The translations under genes and the position numbers were made by a program. Below, in pieces: positions 42,547 through 51,688 of a stretch of DNA of 64,000 bases (position 1 is its first letter; each line of letters opens with the position of its first letter). The DNA lies in NCBI GenBank assembly GCA_039185015.1, contig JBCDAU010000001.1, positions 235,089 through 299,088 of the forward strand, in the 5' to 3' direction. Below the pieces are notes generated by a model that was not told the origin of the DNA, ran no database searches, and was given only the letters and a program-made list of their open reading frames with translations. The stretch comes from JBCBSZ01 sp039185015. Its GTDB lineage: Bacteria; Actinomycetota; Acidimicrobiia; Acidimicrobiales; Poriferisodalaceae.

Positions 42547-43347
42547 ATGCCGATGTACGAGGTCGACGGTGCCGAGCTACACGTGGAGACGGTGGGTTCG
42601 GGCCCACCGGTCCTGCTGCTCCACGGCGGCCTGGGTCTCGACCACACCTACTTCCGCCCGGCCTTCGACCAGCTCGCCGACCAGGCGACGGTGATCTACT
42701 ACGACCATCGGGGCAACGGCCGCTCCGGCGGCGACGTGGGCGCGCTGACCCTCGAGCGGCTGGCCGACGACGTGGTCGGGGTGCTCGATGCGCTCGGTGT
42801 CGAGACCGCAGCCGTGCTCGGTCACTCCTACGGGGGCTTCATCGGGCAGGTCGCAGCGATCGCGCACCCGGAGCGCTTCACGCGGCTCGTGTTCCTGAAC
42901 ACCGTTCCGGCGTTCGACTACCAGCCGATGCCGTCGGGCACCGAAGAGCAGGTCGCCTCGTGGGCGAAGCTGTTCGAGGGCGTCCCGGACGATGCCACGT
43001 GGCGGCAGCTGTGGACGGCGGCCCAACCGCTCTACTACCACCGCTACGACGAGGCCGAGGCGGCCCGGATCGACGCCGCCACGACCTACGTGGGCGAGGC
43101 GTGGAACACCGCTGCCGGCCTCCTGGGCGAGTTCAACACGCTGGCAGCTCTGCCCGACGTGTCCGTCCCGACGCTCGCCGCCGGCGGGCGACACGACTTC
43201 ATCACCCCACCGGAGCAGGGTCCTGAGCGGATCGCCTCGTTGGTGCCGGACGCCGAGCTCGCCATCTTCGAGGGCAGCGGGCACTACCCGTTCCTCGAGG
43301 AGCCCGAGCTGTTCTTCCCTCGTCTGCGCGGGTTCCTGGCCGGCTGA
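42547..43347 (+). CDS. Alpha/beta hydrolase (proline iminopeptidase-like)
   Basis: The protein is 266 residues. The oxyanion motif is VLLLHGGLG, the nucleophile elbow is LGHSYGGFIG (Ser94), and the acid/His end is RHDFITPPEQ and SGHYPFLEEP. YYDHRGNGRSGG is typical of iminopeptidase and epoxide-hydrolase-like members. The start is ATG 42547 behind GGAGGAGGGGG, and ATG 42553 is possible. It stands alone between the dodecin operon and the MerR gene. The substrate is unknown. Confidence 0.9.
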   Translation: MPMYEVDGAELHVETVGSGPPVLLLHGGLGLDHTYFRPAFDQLADQATVIYYDHRGNGRSGGDVGALTLERLADDVVGVLDALGVETAAVLGHSYGGFIGQVAAIAHPERFTRLVFLNTVPAFDYQPMPSGTEEQVASWAKLFEGVPDDATWRQLWTAAQPLYYHRYDEAEAARIDAATTYVGEAWNTAAGLLGEFNTLAALPDVSVPTLAAGGRHDFITPPEQGPERIASLVPDAELAIFEGSGHYPFLEEPELFFPRLRGFLAG

Positions 43348-43369
43348 TCGCATCCGTCGGCACCACACC

Positions 43370-43400
43370 TTGACCTGGAGCGCGCACCAGGTAGTTCACT
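43370..43400 (+). promoter_or_regulatory. MerR-type promoter with 19-bp spacer and ACCTGG-N8-CCAGGT dyad
   Basis: TTGACC (-35, 43370-43375) and TTCACT (-10, 43395-43400) are separated by 19 bases, the overlong spacer characteristic of MerR-activated promoters. The spacer holds the inverted repeat ACCTGG (43373-43378) and CCAGGT (43387-43392). It directly precedes the MerR gene at 43407, which would be leaderless or nearly so. Confidence 0.75.
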
Positions 43401-43406
43401 GACCTC

Positions 43407-43819
43407 ATGGTCACCCCCACCCCCACCTCCGCCGTCTCGGCGGACTCCCTGCTGACCCCGGCCGAGATGGTCGATCGCACCGGTGTCACCCTCGACACGC
43501 TGCGGTACTACGAGAGCGAGGGCCTGCTGAGCGACGTCGCACGGGCCGCCAACGGTCACCGTCGGTACAGCGAGGGCGACGTCCGTTGGATCAACGTGCT
43601 GCGTTGCCTGCGCGACACGGGCATGTCGATGGCGCAGCTCCGTCACTACTGCGACCTCGGCGATCAGGGCGCGGTCACCAGGCCGGAGCGCAAGCGCATC
43701 CTCCTCGCCCACCGGTCGCTCGTGGAGCAGCAGATCGAGGAGCGTCGACGCGCCCTCGACCTGATCGACGGGAAGCTCGGCGCCTACGCCGACGTCGAGA
43801 TCGACGTCGAGGAGCGGTC

Positions 43820-43823
<4 letters not shown>
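43407..43823 (+). CDS. MerR-family transcriptional regulator
   Basis: The protein is 138 residues with an N-terminal MerR helix-turn-helix ([60 protein letters not shown]). A coiled-coil dimerisation helix follows ([23 protein letters not shown]). It lacks the metal-binding Cys cluster of metal sensors, so it probably senses an organic or electrophilic compound. It is co-translated with an aldo/keto reductase and sits behind its own 19-bp-spacer promoter. Confidence 0.92.
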
Positions 43824-44875
<1,052 letters not shown>

Positions 44876-44964
44876 GCCCACGACCACGGAGCGCACCCAC
44901 AACGTCCGATCAAACGCTCTCCGCGTCTGAGGCCTGCTCAGCCCCGGCAACCTAGGCTCCCGGC

Positions 44965-46347
44965 ATGGCGGATCGACTCCGATCGGAGCACCGCGGGCCG
45001 ACGCAGCGGAGGACGTGGATCGCTCGCGTGCTCGCCGGGCTCATCGTGGCGACGACGGTGGTCACGATGGGCTCGAGCGCCGGCGCGCACTCGGGGATCC
45101 AGAGCTACGTCTACCTCTCGCTGAGCGACAGCGAGGTCGACGGACGGGTCGAGTACCCGGTCGCCGACCTCGCCGAGGTGCTCGACCTCGACTTCCCGGA
45201 CGACGGTGCAGGGGTGCTCGCCGTCGCGCTCGAGAACGCCGACGCCATCCGCGCGTACACCTCCGAGCACCTGGCGATCGATGATGCGAGCGGCTCGTGG
45301 GCGCTGTCGTTCGTCGGTGATCCGACCTTCCTTGCCGCCGCCGGCGGCTACGTCCAGGTGCCCTTCACGGTCGAGCGCTCCTTCGAGGCGGCGCCGCGGA
45401 GCTTCGAGGTGTCGTATGACGGCATCATCCACGCCAACCCCGAGCGCGACGCCCTCTTCATCATCGAGAACGACTGGGGCACCGGCACCTTCAACAACGA
45501 GGGTGAGTTCCTGGTGGGCTTCTCGGTCGGCCTGACCACCCAGGGGATTCAGCTCGAGGATGTCGGCGTCGTGCGGTCGGTCGAGGCCGCTCGTGGGATC
45601 GGCACCGAGGCCGTCCGGGACCGGGCGGACCTGATGCTCTTCGTCGTCGCCGTGCTGGTGCCGGTCGCGCTGGTGTCGTCGGGCGGACGCCCGGCTGGTC
45701 CGGCTCCGCGCGCGGGTGCGGCGATCCGCCGAGCGCTGCAGCTGCTCGCCGTGCTGATCCTGTCGAGCTCGGTGATGACGTGGGTGTTCGGCCTCGGCGG
45801 CGTGGACTGGTCCGATGACCTGGTCCGATCGCTCGTCGCCGCCTCGCTGCTGGTGCTGGCCGTCGTGTCGCTGCGGCCGCTGCCCCGGTTCGGTGGGCTC
45901 GTGGTGGGGGCGCTGGGAGCGGTGCAGGGCATCGCCTACGCCGACGCCTACCTCGGTGCGCACCTCGATCGAGTCGACAACCCGTTGACGCTGCTGGGCT
46001 TCACCATCGGCACCTCGCTCGCCCTCGCCGCGATCGCCGTGCTCGTGTTCCCCGTCCTGCTCGTGGTCGGTCGTGTCGACGCCGCCCCGAAACCCCTCTA
46101 CGGGCTCGCCGCGGTGATCGCCGTGTACGGGCTCGTGTGGCTCGTCGAGGCCGCGACGCCGATCGGTCTGGCGTCGAACTGGATCACCGCACCGATCGAG
46201 GTGTGGCCCAGGAACCTGATCGTCCTGCTGCTCGTCTGGATGCCGGCAGCGGGTTGGTACGTCTGGGCCTCGGGGCGTGGTGCCCTTCGGCCGGTCGAGG
46301 GCGGGCAGCCAGCATCCGAGGTCGAACGATCGGTCGTGACGTCATGA
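44965..46347 (+). CDS. HupE/UreJ-like membrane protein with extracytoplasmic N-terminal domain
   Basis: The protein is 460 residues. A signal-type hydrophobic segment (VLAGLIVATTVVTMGSSAGA) ends at AHSGIQSYVYLSL, a His-containing mature start seen in HupE/UreJ_2 proteins. About 180 extracytoplasmic residues follow, then roughly six or seven transmembrane helices. HupE/UreJ proteins are linked to nickel or cobalt entry. It is translationally coupled (ATGA) to a NicO-type transporter. TAGGCT seven bases before the ATG suggests a leaderless transcript. The exact metal is not determinable. Confidence 0.75.
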   Translation: MADRLRSEHRGPTQRRTWIARVLAGLIVATTVVTMGSSAGAHSGIQSYVYLSLSDSEVDGRVEYPVADLAEVLDLDFPDDGAGVLAVALENADAIRAYTSEHLAIDDASGSWALSFVGDPTFLAAAGGYVQVPFTVERSFEAAPRSFEVSYDGIIHANPERDALFIIENDWGTGTFNNEGEFLVGFSVGLTTQGIQLEDVGVVRSVEAARGIGTEAVRDRADLMLFVVAVLVPVALVSSGGRPAGPAPRAGAAIRRALQLLAVLILSSSVMTWVFGLGGVDWSDDLVRSLVAASLLVLAVVSLRPLPRFGGLVVGALGAVQGIAYADAYLGAHLDRVDNPLTLLGFTIGTSLALAAIAVLVFPVLLVVGRVDAAPKPLYGLAAVIAVYGLVWLVEAATPIGLASNWITAPIEVWPRNLIVLLLVWMPAAGWYVWASGRGALRPVEGGQPASEVERSVVTS

Positions 46348-48215
46348 AGCAGCGATTCGCTCGGGCCCTCGTGCTCGTGGCCGTGACCATGGCTGCCGTG
46401 GTCGCCATGCCGACGGCGGCATCCGCCCACGAGTTCGGCCCGTTCGCCATCGACCGCTACGTGGCGATCCTGGCCGGCCCGGACGGCCTGGAGGTCGACT
46501 ACGTGCTCGATCTGGCCGAGACGCCGACACAGGCCGACGGCGACCGGATCGAGGCGGACCCGGTGGGCTACTGCGACTCGCTCGCCGACTCGATCGACCT
46601 CGGCGTCGACGGTCGGCTGGTCGACCTCGACGCTCCGACCGCGTCGATCCTCCGCCAGGACGGCGACGGCGGCCTCACGACGCTGCGGATCGAGTGCGGC
46701 TGGACCGTTCCGCTCGGCGGGCAAACCGGTCCCTCGTCGGTGACCTTCGACGACGGCAACTTCACCGAGCGGGTCGGTTGGCGCGAGATCGTCGTGGTCG
46801 GCGACCGAGCGCTGGTGACCGGCGACGTGTCGGACTCATCGATCACCACTCGGCTGACCGACTTCCCGGACCCCGACGAGAACCCGCGGACCGAAGGCGT
46901 CGCCTTCGACGTCGAGCTCTCCGACGATGTGGGCCCGGCCGAGCTCGACGACTCCCGGCCCGGGGAGGACGACGGCGGCAGCGGTGACATGTTCTCCAAC
47001 CTGATCGCCGACGCCGACGGCGGGGTGTGGAGCATGATCGCGGCGCTCGGGCTCGCCGCCCTCCTCGGCGCCCTGCACTCCCTCGCACCGGGACATGGCA
47101 AGTCCGTCATCGGCGCCTACCTGGTGGGCACCAGGGGCACCAAGATCCAGGCACTGATCCTCGCGACCGCGGTCGCGCTCTCCCACACGCTCGGCGTGCT
47201 CGTGCTCGGGATCATCACCTACCTCGCCGGTGCGGCCTTCGCCCCCGAGAACGTGTACCCGTGGCTGCAGGCGCTGTCGGCCGTGATCGTCCTGGGCATC
47301 GGCATCTGGCTGGTCGTGATGGCGCTCCGGGAGGCGGCCGTCCGTCGCGCCGAGGCCGATGGCCTCTCGCACGGCCATCGTGGACACAGCCATCACGGCC
47401 ACGATCACGGGCATCACGATCACGATGACCACTCCCACGATCACGGGCATCACGATCACGGTGACCACTCCCACGATCACGACCACGCACATCACGATCA
47501 TGGGCACCACGGTCACGACCACGGCCACGCGCACCACGATCAAGATCACGAGGATCGGGGGCTGTTCGGAGCCGCGGCGGCGACCTTCGCCGCCGGGACC
47601 GCCGTCGCCGCCCCGCACGATCCAGCTCACGACCATGGCGGCCGAGGCCACGGCCACCCGAACGACCACGACGGGCACTCCCATGGTCATGACGGTCATT
47701 CCCACGACCACGACGGTCACTCCCATGGTCATGACGGTCACGACCACGACCACGACGGTCACTCCCATGGTCATGACGGTCACGACCACGACCACTCGCA
47801 CGATCACGGTTCGGGTTGGCACCGGCACGGGATCTTCCCGCACACCCACAAGTACGACCTCGACGACCTCGACCTCACGGGCAAGGTCAGCTGGAAGACG
47901 CTCGCGCTGCTCGGTCTCTCGGGCGGCCTGGTGCCCTCGACCTCGGCGATCATCGTGTTGCTCGGCGCGATCCAGCTCAACCGCATCGCGTTCGGTGGGC
48001 TGTTGATCCTCGCCTTCGGGATCGGCATGGCCGTCGCGCTGATCAGCGTCGGTCTCGGCATGGTCGCCCTCCGCGACCGCATGTTCGGTGCGATGGAGGG
48101 CAACGAGATCATCGCGACGGCTCGGCGGGTGATCGTGCCGCTCGCCGCCTGTGCCGTGCTGGTCGTCGGGATCTTCCTGGTCGTCCGGGCCGGCGTCGTG
48201 CTCTCCGACACCTGA
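46344..48215 (+). CDS. NicO-family nickel/cobalt transporter with very long His-rich loop
   Basis: The protein is 623 residues. A signal peptide ends ...ASA before HEFGPFAIDRYV, then an extracytoplasmic domain of about 190 residues. Transmembrane helices carry the family motif GALHSLAPGHGKSVIGAYL. A His/Asp/Gly-rich cytoplasmic loop of about 150 residues (roughly 345-490) follows, then FPHTHKYDLDDLDL and the remaining helices. RcnA/NicO proteins move Ni or Co, usually outward, and His loops bind metal. No UreABC, hydrogenase or cobalamin genes lie in the window, so the physiological metal is unknown. Confidence 0.88.
   Translation: MKQRFARALVLVAVTMAAVVAMPTAASAHEFGPFAIDRYVAILAGPDGLEVDYVLDLAETPTQADGDRIEADPVGYCDSLADSIDLGVDGRLVDLDAPTASILRQDGDGGLTTLRIECGWTVPLGGQTGPSSVTFDDGNFTERVGWREIVVVGDRALVTGDVSDSSITTRLTDFPDPDENPRTEGVAFDVELSDDVGPAELDDSRPGEDDGGSGDMFSNLIADADGGVWSMIAALGLAALLGALHSLAPGHGKSVIGAYLVGTRGTKIQALILATAVALSHTLGVLVLGIITYLAGAAFAPENVYPWLQALSAVIVLGIGIWLVVMALREAAVRRAEADGLSHGHRGHSHHGHDHGHHDHDDHSHDHGHHDHGDHSHDHDHAHHDHGHHGHDHGHAHHDQDHEDRGLFGAAAATFAAGTAVAAPHDPAHDHGGRGHGHPNDHDGHSHGHDGHSHDHDGHSHGHDGHDHDHDGHSHGHDGHDHDHSHDHGSGWHRHGIFPHTHKYDLDDLDLTGKVSWKTLALLGLSGGLVPSTSAIIVLLGAIQLNRIAFGGLLILAFGIGMAVALISVGLGMVALRDRMFGAMEGNEIIATARRVIVPLAACAVLVVGIFLVVRAGVVLSDT
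47673..47798 (+). repeat. Three tandem 42-bp units encoding part of the His-rich loop
   Basis: Units at about 47673-47714, 47715-47756 and 47757-47798 repeat with 42-base (14-codon) period and near identity, each beginning GG(T/G)CACTCCCATGGTCATGA. They keep the reading frame. A shorter-period His/Asp repeat lies at about 47390-47540. The repeats suggest expansion by slippage or recombination. Confidence 0.85.
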
Positions 48216-48318
48216 CCGACCGAGGCGCCGGGACGACCACGGAGCCCCTCGACGACGCCGGGCCGGGACGTCGGTACCGACCCGGGCGGCGAGCCGAGCC
48301 GGTGGTTACCGTTGGCAG

Positions 48319-49286
48319 ATGATCGTCGAGTCGGTCGTCAAGTGGGTCGCTGACGGGGATCCGGCGCTGCGGTGGCAGGTCGAGCGGGACGTCCTCGGCG
48401 CATCGGAGGCCACCTGGGGTCCGATCCGGGCCCTGGTGGAGACCGAGGGGTTCGGCGCCCGCCTGTTGTCGCTGCAGGACGAGGACGGCCGGTGGTCCGG
48501 GGGAACCTTCTTCCCCGCCGGGTTCGGCGCCGAGCAGTTCCAACGAGAGGGCCAGCCATGGACGGCGACGACCTGGGCCCTCACCCAGCTCCGTGAGCTC
48601 GGGCTCGACCCCGACTCGGAACGGGCCCGTGACACGGTCCGGCTGGTGGGCCAGCACGCTCGATGGGACCACGACGGCCAGCCCTACTGGTCGGGTGAGA
48701 TCGAGGAGTGCATCAACGGTCGAACGGTCGCCGATGGGGCCTACTTCGGGGTCGACGTCGAGCCCCTCGTCGCACGCCTGGTCGGCGAGTCGCAACCGGA
48801 TGGCGGCTGGAACTGCGAGCGGTGCAACGGATCCGTCCGATCGTCGTTCGCCACGACGATCAACGTGCTGGAGGGGCTACTCGAGTTCGAACGAGCGACC
48901 GGCGGGACAGCGGGCTCGCGGCGTGCTCGGCGGCTCGGCGAGCAGTACCTGCTCGAGCGGCGGCTGTTCCGGCGTGCCTCGACGGGGGAGCTCGCGGACC
49001 CCCAGTTCCTCCAACTCACGTATCCGAACCGCTGGCACTACGACGTGCTCCGGGCGCTGGATCACTTCCGAGCCGCGGGCCGGCTCGACGGCACCGGGCC
49101 CGATCCTCGCCTCGGCGAGGCGCTCGGCATCCTCCGCTCCAAGCGGACGGGACCGGCCGCTGGTCGATGGAGTGGCAGCCACGAGGGGCGACGCTGCTCG
49201 ATCTCGACGGCGGCTCCGGCGCGCCGTCGCGCTCGGTCACGCTGCGGGCGCTGCGTGTCCTGCGCTGGGTCGACGACGCCGGCTGA
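48319..49286 (+). pseudogene. Frameshifted prenyltransferase/squalene-cyclase-like repeat protein
   Basis: The first frame reads from ATG 48319 (ALRWQVERDVLG, FGARLLSLQDEDGRW, GESQPDGGWNCERCNG) to about 49145. It shows the QxxDGxW-type alpha/alpha repeats of prenyltransferase/terpene-cyclase-fold proteins. Beyond that point the first frame becomes Arg/Ser-rich nonsense. The -1 frame from 49143 continues perfectly (ADGTGRWSMEW, SVTLRALRVLRWVDD) to the TGA at 49284-49286. The length is one base short of 323 codons, so a single-base deletion near 49143 explains it. This is either a sequencing error or a recent inactivation. Function unknown. Confidence 0.8.
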
Positions 49287-49312
49287 GGACGCAACGTCCG
49301 GACACGACCGTC

Positions 49313-50209
49313 TCAGCGGCTCCGGTCGAGCGTCGGGATCCAGGCGGCCAGGGCCCGTCCGATCTCGTCCGGGCTGTCCTCCTGGGCGAAGTGCCGGCCC
49401 TCGACCCGGACCTCCGTTTGGTTCGGGAAGGTCCGAGCGACGGCGAGCAGCTCGCCGGTGAGGGTGTCGCCGTCGGAGACGTCGATCAGGAGCTTGGGCA
49501 CCTCCGACGCACGGAGCCAGGCCGAGTAGGTGGCGACGATGTCGTGCACGTCGGCGGGCTCACCGTCGAAGGGGATCTCCCGTGGCCAGGTGAGCGTCGG
49601 GCGACGGTCCTCACCGGCACGGAGGAAGGGGCGCCGGTACTCGTCGTGTTCCTCCTCGGTCAGCGTCCGGATGATGCCGCCGGGCAGTCCGTGCTCGATG
49701 AACACGTTGTCGTCCAGCGCCATCCGTTCGCCCTCCGAGGAACGGAGCCGCCGGAAGAACGCCCGTCCCTCGTCGGTGAGTTGAGTCCAGGACCGGGGCG
49801 CGACGTTGGCCTCCAGGTAGGCGATCCCGGCGATGGCGTCGGCGTGGCGGCGAGCCCAGTCGAAGCCGAGACCGGAGCCCCAGTCGTGGAGCACCAGCAC
49901 GACCCGCTCGGTGACGTCGAGCTGGTCGAGCAGCGCGTCGAGGTACCGGCGGTTCTCGACGAACCGATAGGAGTCGGGGCCGGAGCCGGGGAGCTTGTCG
50001 GAGTCGCCGAAGCCGACCAGGTCCGGGGCGATGCACCTGCCGAGGTGCTCGACGTGCGGGATGACGTTCCGCCACAGGAACGACGATGTCGGGTTCCCGT
50101 GGAGGAACACGATCGGATCACCCGATCCATGATCGACCGTCGCCATCGAGATCGGGCCCACGCGGAGCCGCCGCTTCTCGTAGCGCATCACCGGATCGAC
50201 CGCGGACAT
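49313..50209 (-). CDS. Haloalkane dehalogenase-like alpha/beta hydrolase
   Basis: The protein is 298 residues of the HLD type. Halide-binding N39 lies in FLHGNPTSSFLW, and the nucleophile and second halide ligand are D109 and W110 (VLVLHDWGSGLGF). The probable catalytic acid is E133 (YLEANVAP) and the catalytic His is in VEGRHFAQED. These residues match the LinB/DhaA (HLD-II) arrangement that hydrolyses carbon-halogen bonds. The start overlaps the upstream ABM gene's stop by one base, so the two are coupled. Activity on haloalkanes is a family inference. Confidence 0.87.
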   Translation of the reverse strand: MSAVDPVMRYEKRRLRVGPISMATVDHGSGDPIVFLHGNPTSSFLWRNVIPHVEHLGRCIAPDLVGFGDSDKLPGSGPDSYRFVENRRYLDALLDQLDVTERVVLVLHDWGSGLGFDWARRHADAIAGIAYLEANVAPRSWTQLTDEGRAFFRRLRSSEGERMALDDNVFIEHGLPGGIIRTLTEEEHDEYRRPFLRAGEDRRPTLTWPREIPFDGEPADVHDIVATYSAWLRASEVPKLLIDVSDGDTLTGELLAVARTFPNQTEVRVEGRHFAQEDSPDEIGRALAAWIPTLDRSR

Positions 50210-50598
50210 CAGGCTTTGGTGACGCGCTCCATCACCTCGAAGGCGAGCAGCTCGGCGTTCACGGCGACGGGGCCCTCACCACCGTGCCCGCCCCCGTGGC
50301 CATGACCATGGCCGTGCCCCGCGGGCGGCGCAGCGGCGCCCTCAGGCCGCTGGTCCTCGGCGAGGTGGGCGTGCGCCTTGGCGAAGTCGTCACCCGACAG
50401 CCACGCCTGGAACGCCTCCTCGGACTCCCACCGCGTGAACACGAAGAACCGGCGACTGTCGTCGGTCGGGCGCAGCAGGAGGAACTCCTCGAAGCCGGGT
50501 TGATCCTCGACGGAGCCGGCCCGCTTGGCGAACCGCTGCAGGAACTCCTCGCCCATCCCCTCGGGGACGTCCACGGCATTGATCTTCACGACGCTCAT
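50209..50598 (-). CDS. Antibiotic biosynthesis monooxygenase (ABM)-fold protein with His/Gly-rich insertion
   Basis: The protein is 129 residues. A ferredoxin-like ABM domain (VVKINAVDVPEGMGEEFLQRF, QPGFEEFLLLRPTDDSRRFFVFTRWESEEAFQAWL) is close to MhuD/IsdG-like heme-degrading and related enzymes. A Gly/His stretch (GHGHGHGHGGGHGG) follows, then a short end (VNAELLAFEVMERV). The downstream ATG 50598 is chosen because the domain starts immediately after it. It could bind heme or metal through the His stretch, which is inference. It is co-translated with the dehalogenase. Confidence 0.82.
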   Translation of the reverse strand: MSVVKINAVDVPEGMGEEFLQRFAKRAGSVEDQPGFEEFLLLRPTDDSRRFFVFTRWESEEAFQAWLSGDDFAKAHAHLAEDQRPEGAAAPPAGHGHGHGHGGGHGGEGPVAVNAELLAFEVMERVTKA

Positions 50599-50688
50599 CG
50601 GCCCATGATCGCCGCTCGGTCGGCCGGAGGCGAGACCCACGTGCGGGTCGTTCCCGGTTCGTCGGTGCCGAGCAGACCGTGGCGGCGA

Positions 50689-51114
50689 TCAGTCGTCGCC
50701 GTCGAGCCAGGGGCCGACCCCGCTGATCCGATCGATGTTCACCCGCACGACCATCGCGTCGGGCGAATCACGCAGCGCGAGCGGATGTCGACCGAGTCCG
50801 GTGTACGCGTGCGCGAGCCGGTCCATGAGCTCCGGGTCGGGCCCGGACAGCCGAGCGGTACCTCGGACGACGAGGTGCCGCTGGAACCCGTGCTCGCTCC
50901 GGATGTCGTCCTCGATCGACAGGACGACCTTCGGGTCGAGCTCCAGGTTCCGGACCTTGCGGCTCGAGCGGTTGCACCCGAACACGATCTCGTCGTCCTC
51001 GACGATGACCCAGACGACCGACACCTGTGGCGTCCCGTCCGGATTGCGAGTCCAGACGTGAGCGACCGCATCGGTCCCCAACAGGGCCTGAGCTGGTGCA
51101 GACAACAACACCAT
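50689..51114 (-). CDS. PPOX-class F420-dependent flavin/deazaflavin oxidoreductase
   Basis: The protein is 141 residues of the split-barrel FMN/F420-binding fold: AVAHVWTRNPDGTPQVSVVWV, IVFGCNRSSRKVRNLELDPKVVLSIED and HLVVRGTARL. The end RISGVGPWLDG is typical of actinobacterial F420 PPOX members. These use reduced F420 on quinones, biliverdin or xenobiotics. It is 90 bases upstream of, and on the same strand as, the ABM-dehalogenase pair. Confidence 0.88.
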   Translation of the reverse strand: MVLLSAPAQALLGTDAVAHVWTRNPDGTPQVSVVWVIVEDDEIVFGCNRSSRKVRNLELDPKVVLSIEDDIRSEHGFQRHLVVRGTARLSGPDPELMDRLAHAYTGLGRHPLALRDSPDAMVVRVNIDRISGVGPWLDGDD

Positions 51115-51211
51115 CTGGGAACCCCCTTCCCCCGGGCGTCACCGTATACCTGCGTCCTCGGCGCCGTCCTGGGAAGTGTCGGACACGGCCGTCATCGCCG
51201 CCCTGCTCGCC

Positions 51212-51586
51212 TCAGTTCGCTGATGTGTCGGGCTCGAGCGGACCGAAGAACCCGATCACCTTCTCGACGCGACCCGACGAGTCGGTGATGGCGACGTCGA
51301 AGCCGGCGAGCACGAGCTCATCGTCGCGGTGGATCGCCCAGTGGTACCGGTGATGGCGGTGTTGCTCGTCGACGTCGCTGGTGCGGGAGTAGACCGCGCC
51401 GGGGAGCTGCTCGTGGACTCGATGGACGTTGGCTTCGAAGGCGTCGATGCCGACGATGTCGATGGAGGGGTCGACGAAGTGGACGTCGGGCGCGAGGGCA
51501 CGGTCCAGGTGGGAGCGGACTCGAGCCGGGTCGGGCTCGTTCCAGGCGGCGAGCATGTGGTCGAACGACGGCGGCACTGAGCTCAT
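51212..51586 (-). CDS. SnoaL/NTF2-like domain protein
   Basis: The protein is 124 residues of the NTF2-like cone fold: MLAAWNEPDPARVRSHLDRALAPDVHFVDPSIDIVGIDAF, then YHWAIHRDDELVLAGFDVAI and GRVEKVIGFFGPLE. SnoaL-like proteins act as small cyclases, isomerases or binding proteins. It is divergent from the TetR gene at 51689, and the shared gap holds two identical-type palindromes, so TetR probably controls it. Confidence 0.85.
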   Translation of the reverse strand: MSSVPPSFDHMLAAWNEPDPARVRSHLDRALAPDVHFVDPSIDIVGIDAFEANVHRVHEQLPGAVYSRTSDVDEQHRHHRYHWAIHRDDELVLAGFDVAITDSSGRVEKVIGFFGPLEPDTSAN

Positions 51587-51612
51587 GGCGCTCCTCCTCG
51601 TGGAGCCGGTCG

Positions 51613-51655
51613 ATACCGGCGGACAGTCGGTATGATACCGGCGGCGTGCCGGTAT
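51613..51655. promoter_or_regulatory. Tandem TetR operators ATACCG-N9-CGGTAT (two copies)
   Basis: Copy 1 is 51613-51633 and copy 2 is 51635-51655. Each is a 21-base inverted repeat ATACCG-N9-CGGTAT, and the first five spacer bases (GCGGN) are largely shared. Centres are 22 bp apart, two helical turns. They lie between divergent SnoaL-like and TetR genes. TACGCT at 51677-51682, 6 bases before the TetR GTG, suggests a leaderless transcript with copy 2 over the -35 region. Confidence 0.8.
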
Positions 51656-51688
51656 GTGCGTTTTCCACCTCGGTCGTACGCTGACCCG

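Noticed and set aside
47673..47798. Possible CRISPR array
   Set aside because: The 42-bp units are contiguous, lack unique spacers, and encode an in-frame His-rich peptide.
46836..47849. A Val/Met-rich minus-strand frame of 337 codons
   Set aside because: It is the antisense of the His-rich loop of the NicO transporter. Apparent repeats mirror CAC/GAC codons.
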